From: Punctularia strigosozonata HHB-11173 SS5
Lineage: Eukaryota; Basidiomycota; Agaricomycetes; Corticiales; Punctulariaceae
Direction: 5' to 3'
DNA: 64,000 nt
Assembly: GCF_000264995.1 (NCBI RefSeq)
Contig: NW_006767442.1
Span: forward strand, 1,208,634 to 1,272,633
A program made the translations under genes and the position numbers. Below the pieces are notes generated by a model. It was not told where the DNA came from. It saw only the letters and a program-made list of their open reading frames with translations, and ran no database searches. Positions 12,004-23,994 of this stretch are shown here, piece by piece. Positions within the stretch are counted from its first letter, which is position 1, and each line of letters begins with the position of its first letter.

Positions 12004-13638
12004 CGAAGTAAGAAAAACGGATATGGGGGGAGCAGATAGCTTCGTCCCAGTCTTGCGCAAGCTGGTATGTATTTATGTGTGGAGCTCCTGATGAATTTCC
12101 TATGCTACGCTCGAGGCATGTGATGGCGGTGCTATAATGGGCACGAGATATTACCACCGGGATGTGTGGATAAGGGAATTGACCTACTATGAATAATGCG
12201 GGTCGAATTTCATTTCCTTGCGAGAAGCCAGTGACATGTTCGCAGCCTGATCAAGCCGGCAGGAAATGATACAATCCATTGTTGAGGATGTGAGTCATTA
12301 ATGTCCTTCCCCATAGTGCATGATGCTTAAGCGTAGGCACGTAAAGACTGCATTGGTATGGGATTCACGCAGGAAAGCGCTGTCTTGCTGAACATAGATG
12401 TACTAGGGTCTCATACTGAGCGTCGTTTCTCCCGCACAAACATCGCGCTGTCCAAGAATATGGTCAAGAAGTTGCCACACAATGATGATCATATTAACCG
12501 AGGGATAATTACGACACTGCACGAGCGAAATCTTCCAGTGCATTTCTTGAGTCGGATGACTCATGGTGTTCCTGTGCGGATTACTTCCCATTCTGGTCAG
12601 CAATGCTGGAAGGGGCAGATGTCTTTATCAATGACGAGACTTTGGGAAGCCGTATTGGTCTTCGATATCAGATGATTGCTCACGGCAGCGCACAGCTTAC
12701 GAGGAGGACAGCATTGCCCTGTTATAAGACGATCAAAGTCGGACTCGATAGCCCATCGAAGGAAACGCAGCATGTAGCTTGATCATGCGATCATACGGTA
12801 TTTGCATCGCACCAATACAATATCATAGAATAAATGCGGTAGGGACATACAATGTGCACCACCTGGACCGCCTCGGTTCAGAGTTCATCGTTTATGACTG
12901 AACACGTATTTTGCTGATTTATCACAAATCGCACTTCAATTGTACGAACCGTTCGTGCCAAGTGAATTGGGCTATGTTCGTCTATTGAAAGTTAGATTGT
13001 CAAGAAATCCGTGCGTGTTGATTATAGGTGGTACCACGGCGAGACATTGCGTTGGAGCTCACTTTCAAATACCATGCTTCATCGGTTTCAAACACAGGAA
13101 GAGCAGATGGAGGGTCTTGCGTGCGACACCCAAAGCGTTGGGCATGGTTCTCAGACACGAAGTCCGAATCCGAGATGTATATCGAAACACGCTAATGGAT
13201 ACAGATGTTGTAGACACTACAATACACAGTGCGAGGACAGCGAGACAGACGAGCGTATAATCAAAACAAGCAATCGATTACTCCCTGACGACTATATGGA
13301 AGTATAAGAACCGCACAACCGTTGTGCAGCTTTTCGCGATTATGCGCGGAACCAGGGTACGGTTGTAAAGGGGGCGGGGTGGAAGCGCGCTCTGTACAGG
13401 AACGAGTGGACGTCGACCCAGACGAGGTCGTGAAACGTGGAGCCGCTGTGACGCGGCGGATGAATGCGAAGGGATAAATATGGCATCAAGCCACGGTAAC
13501 AAGTCCGGATGCCGAGAAGACTTGAGGCTAGAGGTCTATTGCGGTCGAGAGGAGGCGGTAGATTGTAGGGGGTTGGTGGTGGCGTGGCGAAGGTCTCCAT
13601 GAGATAAAGGTGAGGGTGAGGTGAGGTGCGGGATAGTT
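12004..13638. other. 1.6-kb gene-poor stretch
   Basis: No gene supported. A short hydrophobic minus-strand reading near 13130-13240 (CLAVLALCIVVSTTSVSISV) could be a decayed membrane-protein exon from the neighbouring array, but it lacks diagnostic motifs. Confidence 0.4.
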
Positions 13639-14242
13639 TCATAGAAGGAACACGAGTGCGCCGGCTGCTGTGCTGAGCGCCGCTAGCGAGGCGAACGGTG
13701 TTCGTGATATTGAGGATAGAGCGCCGCTCGTCGCGATGACGGCCGACGCTGGTTGAGTCTCCGGCTCTGAAAAAGGCACGAGCTGGGATTCGGGTGAGGG
13801 CTCCGGTTCTGTCGTAGTCTGCGCGACTGTTGTTGTCGACTCGGAGGTAGATGTCGCAGGTGTAGAGCAGGTTGTGGTGGTGGAAGCCGCGGAGGTGGAG
13901 ACCACGACGGATGCAGTGCTGGCAACCGAGGTTGCAGACGAGTCTGCCGTGTTGAACTCTATCGAGCTCGATTCGTCCTGCGAAGAGATCTAAATAAGCG
14001 AATTGTCTCGTGGCGGACCGCTGAGCGAGGCACGTACCGGTTCGACAAATTTACAGCCTATGCGGCATGTGCGCTCTTCGAGGGCGGCGTCCGCTGCTAC
14101 GGTTGCGGCAATCGGGGATGCAACAGCACATATCATTGCTGAACGATTGTTAGCGCGGGGATGCGTACGCAAGTAGGACCAGAAGCTTACTGCTGGCAAG
14201 GAGGGCGAAGAGGGCGAAGAGGGTGAAGAGACGGCTATACAT
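13639..14242 (-). CDS. small secreted Ser/Thr-rich GPI-anchored protein
   Basis: 167-residue predicted surface protein. Three exons: 14242-14191, 14138-14038, 13989-13639, total 504 nt. It starts with a strong signal peptide (MYSRLFTLFALFALLAS). A short middle part has two cysteines (ERTCRIGCKF), followed by a long Ser/Thr/Ala/Pro-rich stretch with one further Cys (TTTTCSTPATSTSESTTT), suited to heavy O-mannosylation. The C-terminal hydrophobic segment (FASLAALSTAAGALVFLL) follows small residues and fits a GPI-attachment signal. I recognise no domain. A wall or adhesin-like role is inferred from composition only. Confidence 0.75.
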
Positions 14243-15848
14243 CTCGGAGGAGCGGGTAGAGGAGGAGACGGATGAAAATAGGAAATGAGAGAGGAGGAAC
14301 GAAGAAAAATCCCAGAAACGGCTGCGCAACGCAAGCCGCACGAGTTGTATAAATCGAACTCGGGGAGGGAGCGAGAACGGGAGCCTCTGGGGGAACATCC
14401 CCCTTCTCGAATGAATGAAAAGATTTATACAAGACGGTGTCACGTACAAGGTCCAGCGCGAAAGGGACGTCCAAATCTAGACATAAGGATAGCGCGCGGT
14501 CGAAATCGATGCGGGGCGTCTTTCAGTATCCCATTTTCGGTATGCGCGCGCAAGACAGGCCCACAAACGACCGTCCAAATCGGGACGGGGGAGCGCCCAC
14601 GCCCTTTGGGTTGATTTCCTTTTTGGGAACAACAGATCGATTATGTAATCGAAGTTAGGCGATTCGCGGTGGTTCGTTCTCCAGTTTCGCGCTACTTCGC
14701 GCCCGACTTTGCAGCGCAAGGGAATCTTGAATTTGATGAGGAGGCACGAGGAGGCGTCTTGGCAACAACATTGCATGTGCTTCGCATGAGATCGGTGCGG
14801 ATGTTGCAAGCCAGGACATCCTTGGAGTGAAGCGACCGTGCGTTTTGGGCCAAGTGGACGAGAGCACGCTAGACCGTCGCCGAGTGCACCTGAAAAGACC
14901 GGAGAGTGGGGTCGGAAAGTCCCGCTAAACGATCGACCCAAGTGAGAGTGCGCCCGAGTAACCAGAACGCCACGATTGATGATCGAGCATGGGACAATGG
15001 GAGCCAGGACCATGGAGGAATATTGAACGACATTCCGAGCGAATAATGAGAGTGACCTGATTTGGTGGAGGCGGAGAAGAACCGGCTAGCTCCATCAGAG
15101 GTGACGACGTTTGCTGGCTAACGGAAGACGTCCCGCGCAATCTCAAGCAAGAGTCTTTGAAGTTTCCTGTTCAATCAAGCGGTGAAGCGTAGCTGCATCT
15201 GTAAGAAAGCAAAGACCAGAGACAACATGCGATCTCGCGGGTATTGCGAGCATCCACTGTGGTGCGTTGGTGCTTTCGGGTCTGGACTGCTTTCTACATC
15301 TAGGCAGATCCTAGCTTCGAGAACGAAGAGACCGAGAAATCAGTTCCGATGATACCAGCGATCGTATTAGGTTACGCACGAAACTAGTCCACAACCCCGT
15401 CATAAAGTCGCATATGCTTCCCCCGTGAGCCGGTGTCCAAGAGGGCGCCTGGCAATGTGCAATAAGGTAAAAGATTCTTAGGAGAGTTTCGCAAGGGATA
15501 TCAAGCCCATATCCGCAGAGGAAGTGTCCACACAACGCGCCCAAAACCGGACTCCGATTGGCAGAGAAAGTCGTGCAGTAAAGCGCGTCCGGGGCATGGT
15601 AAAACGCGGTCAAAGACCACCCTCCGAGACGCGTACGATTCCAAAAAGCAAAAGAGCGAGCAGGGGAAAGGGCGTTGCCTCGACGGTCTCCCCTGGCAAT
15701 ATGTAGCCAGAGCAAAGACAATAAGGATGGCTGTACCCCTGGACCAAAGCTGACCTTGCCTTTTTTGGGTGATGGCGACTCAAAGCGCGTCACCTCCTGC
15801 TTAGTCATCCATTCGCTTTGCGGTCCTCCTCCACGACAAGCCTTTGGA
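14243..15848. other. 1.6-kb stretch without a supported gene
   Basis: Two minus-strand open frames of 178 and 203 codons (14477-15013, 15311-15922) are present but lack family motifs, have biased composition, and the second overlaps the 5' end of HUB1. I treat this as the promoters of the flanking genes. Confidence 0.45.
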
Positions 15849-16366
15849 ATGGCGCTCATCGAGGTCAGTTCATATTCTACTGTAGCATGCGCATTGCGAT
15901 CTACTTGTGCTGACTTTATCAAAGGTTATTGCGAACGATCGTCTCGGACGTAAAGGTTCGTAATCCTGGCTATCGCGTTTTGTAACATCACCTCATGGTT
16001 TACTCACGTCTGCTTATCCCATCCGTTTTGTCAACCCCGATGCTCACTGGAACACGCTTGTGGCAAACTTCAATGTAATCTCCGCTCTGGTGCCGCCGAT
16101 ATACGTCGTTCGTACCGGATGGGTTTCATCACAGTCCGCGTCAAATGCAGCCCAGATGACACCGTCGGTGATCTGAAGAAACTGATTGCTGCTCAAACTG
16201 GGACTGATCCCAGCAAGATCCAGCTCAAGAAGTGGTAGGCCGCTGCTATCGACGATTGTCGCGCCGTAATCCCTAGTCAATGTGCTTCAGGTACACGATA
16301 TACAAAGACCACATCACGCTAGGGGATTACGAGATCAACGACGGAATGAGTCTCGAGATGTACTAG
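15849..16366 (+). CDS. HUB1: ubiquitin-like modifier Hub1/UBL5
   Basis: 73-residue ubiquitin-fold protein, the same length as human UBL5. Four exons: 15849-15863, 15925-15955, 16135-16234, 16291-16366. The product reads [68 protein letters not shown], which matches Hub1/UBL5 almost residue for residue. Unlike ubiquitin it ends after a tyrosine rather than Gly-Gly, so it binds without being conjugated. In yeasts Hub1 binds the tri-snRNP protein Snu66 and helps the spliceosome use non-canonical 5' splice sites; UBL5 also has mitochondrial stress roles in animals. The second intron (179 nt) is long for this window. Confidence 0.97.
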
Positions 16367-17308
16367 GGGCGACTTCAAAGTGTCGTACTTCTGGTCGGAT
16401 CGCTCTGGATACCTTGGTTAGGAGGGGTATGGTGATTGCGTTCCATTCAGTGTTGGTGCGGTAGGGGTGAGTTTTCATTACGATCGGGACTCTATGCGTT
16501 CTGACAAATTAGAAAAGTAGGATTGTCTATATCAATATCGAATAATGTATGTATCCGACGGGAATGACGACAATCTTATCGCGTCCAGAGCGGCAAGTTC
16601 ACCAGGTGTCTATCCCGCACTCCACAGAACACGCTTCAGCTATATGAGATGTCCAGAGATAACACGCCATTCTTCACCTTCTCGTTAGGTTCCAAAGCGC
16701 ACAAGCTGGCGTCCCCAAACAACGTGTTCTCCAGCATGCGGAGGTGAGCCGGCGAGACGCTACAAACATAACCCATAGGGCTTATCTGTGCGACAGTTCA
16801 CGACGTCTTTGCCATAATTGGGGCCCATTTAGTGGTCGGAATGTTCGAATCGACGCTGATCCTGCTTCTATTCTTCAGCTCGAAGGATGGGTGCACCGCC
16901 GACCCTCGTTCCGCGGATTCTACCCGGAGTAACGTGATACCTCTTCTGTGCCTTTTGCTTCCCCCCGGGCGTTGAGTTCAAGGAAGTGCACCACATATGC
17001 ATGTTCTGTACCTGCGTAGATCATGTCCACACTCGCGTGAAGTGTGCACCACAATAGAGCAAGCTCAAGCTTCTCATGGCCTGGCTGTCTCGGAATCATC
17101 TATACCGCCAGCCCCGGCCGGCAATGCCTGATGGGCATGTTTTCCAGAGGAAGGTATGCTCCTCCGCACGTTCATCTCGGTCCAGCTTAAGAACCTACCC
17201 GATAGGAAAATGGATCCGCGACCCCCTCCCCCCCGCTTCGCTTTTTGCGGCGTATATACTGCGGCCATATATCCACCTTTCGGCCTGGAGCCTCTCTCTA
17301 TCATCACG
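16367..17308. other. intergenic, HUB1 3' flank and BTB-gene promoter
   Basis: No supported coding region. TATA-like sequences lie at 17253-17258 and 17266-17272. Confidence 0.5.
17253..17258 (+). promoter_or_regulatory. TATA-like box of the BTB-protein gene
   Basis: TATATA lies about 50 bases before the chosen ATG at 17309. An upstream in-frame ATG (17156) would put this element inside the coding region, which is one reason for preferring the later start. Confidence 0.4.
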
Positions 17309-18765
17309 ATGGCACAAGCGCGCGCCGTGGAATCGCCCATATCCCCCGAGTCTCCCGAATTTACCGCTGACCTCTGGGCGATCATGCCGGAGTCGACGAA
17401 GCCAAAGCAACCCCATCCCCCTCTGATGGCGAAAACGTCGTCAGGACGGTCGACAGCGTCCTCCAGGACGTCGATGGCGACCCCGATCGCCTCCCGATAC
17501 AACCGTCCACCCGCGTCTCCCCCGCCTCTGCCTACGCTGGCGCCGGTGCGGTCGATGACGACGAAGCGCCCCGCACGACCTCAGTTCACGGCACGCCCCA
17601 ATCTGCGATCCCGCTCATCCTCAGCGCAGCGTGCGCCGTCGCGGTCGCCCATGCCACCACTAGCCCAGATAGCCCCCGATACCCGGCTCGCCGCACCGCT
17701 CTCAACTTCCGACCTGCGTGCAAGCCCGATGGCATCTCATCGTCAGCTGTCGCCTGCTCTACCGGAATCGCCAGCACTTCCCCTCATGCTCAAGATCCCC
17801 GTGCGGCCAGCCGCCCCGGAGCCTCGTGGCCGCCAGAGCCCCGTGTTCGACTCGCCGCGTTACGTCGAATCGCCATCGCCCTTATCGGCGACGCCCACGT
17901 CGTGGTCAAGGCCCGACAGCTCCATGTCATACGTGCAGACGCCGTCGACGTCTCCGCCCCCGTCGTGGTGCGGATCGGGGACAGACCTTGACGCGGAGAT
18001 TGACGACGAATATTACTTTTCTGATGACATGGCAACGTTCCTGGTGAGCTCTCCTCCTTCACACGACCTTCAATGATGCTGAAGATTTTCGTCCGTCACA
18101 GGTTGAACATCGACTATTCCGCGTACATCGTTATTTCTTGGAGCGCGAGTCGCCCTACTTCAAGCGAACCTTCTTGGGACCGTTTTCGCAGACCTCGAAG
18201 AACCCCTTTGATAACAGCCCTATCATCTTGGCAGACGTCTCGATCGAAGAGTTCCGTACTTTATTGGACTTCATCTACCAAGGGTTGGTATTTGCGTCCT
18301 CTCCCTCTTACCTTCCTCACCCGTTCAAACAGGATGCACAGGCGCCCGCAGACTCCAGCTTATTGGACCTCTCTTTTGTCCATCGCCACCAAATACGAAT
18401 TCCCAGCAATCAGGACGCGAGCCATCGCAGAGCTCAAGAGCCCTGACGCCGCCTTGGACCCCATCGCGGAAATCGTGCTGGCCATGACTTACGCGATACC
18501 GGAATGGCTACCCGGTGCGTATCAGAAGGTCTGCCTGCGTCCCTCCCCGCTCGAAGTGGAGGAGGCTGAGCGGCTCGGCCTAAGGACGGCGATGATGCTC
18601 GCCAAGGCACGCGAGCTCGTGAGGACGGCGGTGGCTCAGACGCGCGCCCTGAGGATGCCGCCGGATAACGAGGAAACGGTGAAAGCATACGCGAAGGAGG
18701 ATGAAGCGGCAGCGTCAAAGATAGTGGTGGAGGTGTTCGGCCCTGAAGCCGTGGCGTCCGCGTGA
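17309..18765 (+). CDS. BTB/POZ-domain protein with long disordered N-terminus
   Basis: 449-residue protein; exons 17309-18043, 18102-18283, 18333-18765 (1,350 nt). The first 245 residues are Pro/Ser/Arg-rich and look disordered. The BTB fold follows: VEHRLFRVHRYFLERESPYF, then FKRTFLGPF, then PIILADVSIEEFRTLLDFIY, the typical basidiomycete form. Its helical extension contains LSIATKYEFPAIRTRAIAEL and ends in a Lys/Glu-rich tail. Agaricomycete genomes carry many such genes; BTB domains mediate dimerisation and often serve as Cullin-3 adaptors, but no substrate-binding domain is visible here. Confidence 0.85.
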
Positions 18766-19349
18766 CGGTGTGGGGCGGTGCGAGGCAAGAAGACCTCTCT
18801 CTTGGGCTGGTCCCTTCGGTGAGCATTCCAGGGGTACCCTGCCTAAATCGCTGGATTGATCTTTCGTAGGCATCAGATTCTCCCACGATTGTACGATACA
18901 TATGTAATCCTCTCTGAGAAGCAATGTGTTCCATCAACGCGCTCTCGGGCCTGCTGATATAGCGCCATGAGTCGCACAAGCACTTCGTTTGAAACGCAAA
19001 TACAACGCATACAATGTATGTATGACATGGAGTATCATCACATCATTTTTCGGCAGCAACAATATGCAGAGAACGTGCAGAAAATATTTTCATTCTCGCA
19101 GGCGAGCATATCCTCCGTTCCGAGACTGATACCAACGAGCGTATAGTGCCCCAAACCGGATGGACTTGAGCAGCTCCGCCGCCTTTCCCTTGCTCCGTCT
19201 GCCAACCCTCCCCTTCAGGCAGAGTTTGCTGGATCGCCCATCATCACCACCTTGGTTAGTTCATAGTCATCGGAACCTTGGGGCGTGCACTGGGCTTGCG
19301 TCTGAATATATCGAATTCATATATCCATGTGATTGACACTTCAACGTAC
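18766..19349. other. intergenic
   Basis: 3' flank of the BTB gene and downstream flank of a decayed DUF6534 locus. Nothing supported. Confidence 0.45.
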
Positions 19350-19800
19350 CAAGCCGTGCATCTTCGCACAATGCAGGTAAGCCAAGAGCGCGATATTAAA
19401 TGCAAATAAGCGGATCATCCACGGTATCGCATGCAGTTGCATGGTAGTAAACGCACGGATCCAAATTCGCTCAATGAAGAACTGTGGATCACACAGCATT
19501 AGCTGACGTGTTCATTTCCTGAGAATGACAATCTCCTACCCACCGATGGGAGTTGAAGATCGATGTAATTTACCATAGATGACTGATATACTCATATTCG
19601 TCGGTATCTCAGAAATAACTCGTACGGTGAAGACGCTCTCGAGCTGGAGACCAGTCAATTATGCCGAATCACTGCAGACAAGAGCACTTACTGGCACACT
19701 GAATGGCAGCAGTTTCAGTTCGGATAATTGGCGAATGCGTTGATGAAGTAGTGGTAAATCGCATGGACCATCAATGCGATGCTTATCGTGTCACAGAACC
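19350..19800 (-). pseudogene. DUF6534-type membrane protein remnant
   Basis: Two exon-like pieces of the same family as the 6-12 kb array. The upstream piece reads FCDTISIALMVHAIYHYFIN followed by AFANYP, the TM3 region of the family, then hits a stop; a one-base shift gives ELKLLPFSVP before a plausible GT donor. After a poorly matching gap comes FFIERIWIRAFTTMQLHAIP and MIRLFAFNIALLAYLHCAKM, corresponding to the FFxxRxWR segment and next helix. The N-terminal exon and the DUF6534 core further downstream were not found. It looks like an old, truncated dispersed copy. Confidence 0.55.
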
Positions 19801-20709
19801 TGGCTCCGATTCATGAACTCTGTTCTCCGCCATTCCAGCAGTACGCGGTCATTACCATAGAGAGATCACTCGAAGCGGGGTTCCGAAAGGTTTTGATGGG
19901 AGCTGCGGTCAACGCTATAACAACGAATTTTTGAGCGGTTCTCTCGGGCGATGCTCCTAAGTGGTGCCAGGACAGCACGGGGCACGTGCACACAAATTAA
20001 CGACACAGAAGCCCAAAGCAACACTGCACGCATGGATCAGAGCAAGGAGACCCGTATTCTGGACGAGGACGTTCGATCAGTAGTGGTTCACGACGTTCGA
20101 ACCGAACCAAGCTTACCTGATGCATCACCGTTGAGAGTCTATACACCGGGACGACTCCAATTGTTGTTAGAGGCTGGACATTAGACTGCTTGGTTATCTT
20201 CGGACCGTTGATGAATGGGTACGCACCCGGCGCACAGTAATATCCAGCTACAGCCATCGATTCATTCGTGCCTCGGCCAGCAGCTCATATTGAGTTTGAG
20301 CGGCCGGGTACTGATTCGTCGGTTCGACAACTGAGCATCTCATCTTCAACGTAAGGCTTACATGGGGCATAGGCAGTGAAAGTGGTGCTGCCATCATCAG
20401 GTGCCTGTGATTTCCATCGCAGAGCCATTTTGAAAACGTAACGAGATTAATCTGGACTTCATCCCATGGCCAGCGTCAAGCAGCAGGCCGAGAGGCATGG
20501 ATGACCTCGTGGCACGTGTGGGCGTTTGATGGAGGGAACTGGTCCGAAAAGCAGCGCGAGATCGCTAAGCATCACATAGAAGGAGTGAATATATACCAGC
20601 GTAAATAATCGTTGTTCCGTCGTATCCCATGTTGTCTCCGAAGATACCCGTCCATGCCTATGCCCGTCCCACCAAGCATCGCCCACGCCAGTCCGGCATG
20701 GCAACGCTG
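19801..20709. other. intergenic between DUF6534 remnant and PalI-like gene
   Basis: May contain unrecognisable 5' parts of the DUF6534 remnant. No other gene supported. Confidence 0.4.
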
Positions 20710-21887
20710 CTAATATTTGCGATAGTGCCTTCGTCCAATCCCACAACACGTGCAAGCGCGCAGGCTGATCAAAATCACTGCAACCTAAGAGACGCCCGAG
20801 TCAAATGCAGTTCCTTACCCGCATGACAGACGACAGAATTGCTTACCCAGGTAAGAATGAAAGCGACGAGCATCATCCAAATGGCATTGCCGAGCTCGAC
20901 GGTGAAGTTATCTGCAAGATTGTAGGATCAATGACGGAGCTGCTGAAGGCAGTGGGCGAGGCTGCTCACCATCCGTGAGGCCCGGAACCTTGTCCCGAGC
21001 AACGATAGCGAGCGCCAAATCCGCGGCTAGAGATACGCCTCCAACCTACACGCAATGACAACGACTTCATCAGCGAGGTGAATACAGAACGAGGGCGAGA
21101 CAGGATGTACAAGTCCGGTAACGATCGAGGTGATCAAGCAGAGCACTGCACCGGCATGGTTTTCGAGTGTGACCGCGATGAACATCGTGATGAAGCTCAA
21201 GCCAGCCACAATCGGGTGCAAAATAAGGAGCACTGTGAGGCCCTTGAGCACCGCATTGACAAGGTCTACTTGGTCCGTGACGAGCTCGATGAGCGCAGGT
21301 TCAAGGGTATATCTGTGCAGACGGCATGCATGTGGACGGGGTGCAGCGAAGGCTAGCAGGGGGAGAAGACTTACCCGAGCTGCGGGCCTATGCAAGTGCT
21401 GTCACCCAAGACGCTGCAGAGGCCGGTGCGCGTCAGCACGGAATTGATGACGGGAAGCCAGCGTCGACGCACCTGATTGCACAGAAGCCCCATACTCCTA
21501 CACGGATTTCGGTAGCAACCGCTGTAGCTGGTTGGTTCGCCTGCGTTTTGGCATGTATAGAAGCGAGCCATATATCTTTCACTATGGGCTACATGACCAT
21601 GCCGATAATTCATGAGCACTATGCGAGCGTCGAATGTAGTAGAACATACTATCGAGATTGCCGGGAGCAGTTCCAGGACGAAGGCGCAGAATGTTACCAA
21701 GATCGTGAAGATGATGAGGCGACGCGTGAGGCGACGGGTTGGGTATTGGTAGTGGTGGTGTCGTGGGTCTGGGGAAGGAAGACAAAATGAGCCTTTCGAA
21801 TTCGAGGTCTCTGAGCCAGAAGCTGGACATACCATGATGGTGGTGGTCGTGGTGATGGCGTCGGCGCCAGGGAAGGTAGATGCGCAT
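20710..21887 (-). CDS. SUR7/PalI-family four-helix membrane protein
   Basis: Fungal plasma-membrane protein of the SUR7/Rim9/PalI group, whose members act in membrane domains or ambient-pH signalling. About eight short exons. TM1 is LIIFTILVTFCAFVLELLPA. The extracellular loop has the family block VATEIRVGVWGFCAI / SVLGDSTCIGPQLGY with paired cysteines. TM2 is LLILHPIVAGLSFITMFIAV, TM3 GAVLCLITSIVTGLVGG, then DNFTVELGNAIWMMLVAFIL (TM4) and a short basic tail with ACTCCGIGRRHYRKY. The His-rich N-terminus starts at MRIYLPWRRRHHH. The junction between TM1 and the VATEI exon is the only uncertain splice. The clean 3' splicing argues for a functional gene. Confidence 0.75.
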
Positions 21888-22428
21888 GATGGCAAGCTGG
21901 GGTTCGGTTTACTCCACCGTTCGGTGCTTCGGAGAGAACCACAAGGCCCTACAAGAGCATGTCAGTCATCCCTAGCTTACGGCGTCAAGATATGCATGCA
22001 TTATATGGTACTCACTTGCGACTGGACGGTCCTTGTTCACCGTGACACGCTCTCAACCCGCAATGAAGTTGAATCCCGGCCGGACGTGGGAGGTTCCCGT
22101 GCTGCTCAATCGGTGCTGAACTTCCGTTGAGGTCGCGATTTATTCCCGTAATCCGTTCAGGACGCAGTCAAGACTAGCCAAAACCCCTGGGTCGTCGAGG
22201 AGGTCGTCGGTGGCGAACACAAGGAACACCCTCAGTACGCGAGCCGACATCGCTGAGTTCTCGTGTATTGATGCGCATTTTGGTGGGAGAAGACGGGGGG
22301 CAACCCTAAAATTGGGTGACCGACGAGCACGAGCTCTGCACCCATTACGGGCGCATGCTCTCCTCTACCGACAAGCCTCTTTTATCTCCTATATTACTCA
22401 TAAGAAATACGTGTATCGGTGCTTGACA
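21888..22428. promoter_or_regulatory. divergent promoter region
   Basis: 541 bases between the starts of the PalI-like gene (-) and the PTRHD1-like gene (+). I see no distinct motif. Confidence 0.4.
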
Positions 22429-23118
22429 ATGGGCTCCAAGTCCGCCCCCCTATCTGCGGCCATCACGGACGTTCCAGGAGCGGGAACATCGGGCTCACGT
22501 TCTGAGCTGGTGGTACCTGTACCAGAACCGTTGATCATGCAGATTATCGTTCGGAGGGATCTGCTCGATGTCCGTACCCGTGTCGACTCACGAAAGGCGT
22601 CAAGTCGCTAATCTCGGAACTTTTGCGTTATCATCGGGTTCTGTCTGTTACTCCTGCTGCTCCCTTTGTGAACTCGATTCACCACGGTCGATGACTCATT
22701 TCGTTGGATACACGCAGAAGGAGGGATGGGGGCTCGGGCCTTTGATGGCGCAAACAGCTCATGCTACTGCTGCTGTTCTGCACGAGACGCGGGAGAACCC
22801 TAACACGCAGGCGTATCTAGCTGACCTGAAGGGCATGCGCAAGGTATGTCCGACCATTCCTATCCCCTTGACTGATTTCAACCGACCCTGACTGACATGG
22901 CCGCTTGATCATCTTAGATAGTTATGCAAACATCCTCGGTTGCGTCGTTGACCAAACTCTCGAACGCGCTCTCGGCAGCGACACCGCCTGTACCTCATCA
23001 TCTCTGGATCGAACAGCCTGAGAACGAGCCCACTTGCGTCGCTATTGCTCCTAACCGAAAGGAACCCGCGGTAAAGAAGGCGCTCAGCAAGGCCAGCTGT
23101 CGTGTCTGGCAGAGTTGA
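22429..23118 (+). CDS. PTRHD1: PTRHD1-like peptidyl-tRNA hydrolase (Pth2 family)
   Basis: 155-residue protein; exons 22429-22569, 22718-22843, 22918-23118. It carries the Pth2-fold signature: IIVRRDLLDKEGWGLGPLMA, QTAHATAAVLHETREN, AYLADLKGMRKIVMQT, then PPVPHHLWIEQPENEPTCVA and NRKEPAVKKALSKASCR. Length and motifs fit the PTRHD1 branch rather than canonical Pth2, which frees tRNA from peptidyl-tRNA. The PTRHD1 branch is less well characterised, so cleavage activity should not be assumed. The first intron uses an unusual GTCCGT donor. It converges on the APH-like kinase gene with only 72 bases between the stops. Confidence 0.9.
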
Positions 23119-23190
23119 TCATCGCCATGCAATCACACCAGCCACTATGTACTCTATATAGGAGACGCGTACACTCGCGTACAACACAGA

Positions 23191-23994
23191 TCAAAAGAAT
23201 TCGTAATTGATATCTACCGCGAGCTCGTCGGGGTACTCATCCATGATCTGCGGTATGATCTTGAGCCATTCGGGATCCTCCACATTTATTCCGTACAACG
23301 CCTTCCTGTACTCCCAGTACGCCGGCCACCATCCCGCCATCTCCCAGTCGATGATAGCATTCACTTTTCCGGTACTGGGATCGACAAGGATGTTGCCCGG
23401 ATGGAAGTCCGCATGGCTGAAGACGATAGGATAATCGTCCTTGTACTTGCACCTATGGGCTTGATACCTCTCTGGCGGGGCCCGCTTACAGAGACGTCGG
23501 AGAAGGAAATCATGAAACGCGGCAACAGAGGGCAGGCAGGGGAACGTCCCGTCTGTGGTTTGGATGCGATGATCGACACCGGGACCGCGCGAGCACGACC
23601 CGATCCAAGGCGGCCCGGGCTGCCGCAGCGACCTGAGCTCCGCCACGTACGCTCGGAGCTGTGCGATAGCATAGTTCCGGGCTTCCTGTGTCATCGTAGG
23701 CCACGCGTGCCTGAGGGTGTCCCCTTGAACGAATTCCATGAGCAAGTACGCTTTCTCTTGCGACTTATCGTCGTCTTCCCAGGAGTCCAATACGCGAGGG
23801 AGTGGTATTGACGTGTTTTGCTGCACAAAAGCCAGAGCTTCTGCCTCGTGGAGGATGTAGCGACTGTATCCGGACTTCAAAATAGTATGATGGTCAAGTT
23901 GCTGCAGGTTGTTCGAAGAATGAGTCAGGAAATTGGGAGGATATAGCTGCTTTGCAAGCTCGAGACGAGCCGCGAGTGCATGTCGGTTGATCAT
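23191..23994 (-). CDS. APH-family (aminoglycoside phosphotransferase-like) kinase, copy 1
   Basis: Intronless 267-residue protein with the small-molecule kinase fold of the APH/choline-kinase group. N-lobe: LKSGYSRYILHEAEALAFVQ and the hinge YLLMEFVQGDTLRHAW. Family block: PPWIGSCSRGPGVDHRI. Catalytic loop: SHADFHPGNILVD (Brenner-type HxDxxxxN with Asp and Asn present). Metal-binding Asp: AIIDWEMAGWWPAYWEYRKA, in place of DFG. All key residues are present, so activity is plausible. In fungi these proteins are abundant and mostly without known substrate; they are not antibiotic-resistance genes in this setting. It is a close paralogue of the gene at 49756-50562. Confidence 0.9.
   Translation of the reverse strand: MINRHALAARLELAKQLYPPNFLTHSSNNLQQLDHHTILKSGYSRYILHEAEALAFVQQNTSIPLPRVLDSWEDDDKSQEKAYLLMEFVQGDTLRHAWPTMTQEARNYAIAQLRAYVAELRSLRQPGPPWIGSCSRGPGVDHRIQTTDGTFPCLPSVAAFHDFLLRRLCKRAPPERYQAHRCKYKDDYPIVFSHADFHPGNILVDPSTGKVNAIIDWEMAGWWPAYWEYRKALYGINVEDPEWLKIIPQIMDEYPDELAVDINYEFF

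Noticed and set aside
13018-13240. Hydrophobic minus-strand stretch that might be another DUF6534 exon
   Set aside because: It lacks the SRTGL, WRL and YGN landmarks and has no usable flanking exons.
14477-15013. Minus-strand open frame of 178 codons
   Set aside because: No recognisable motifs, uneven composition, and no supporting splice signals.
15311-15922. Minus-strand open frame of 203 codons
   Set aside because: It overlaps the first exons of HUB1 in antisense, shows no family pattern, no signal peptide and no intron structure.
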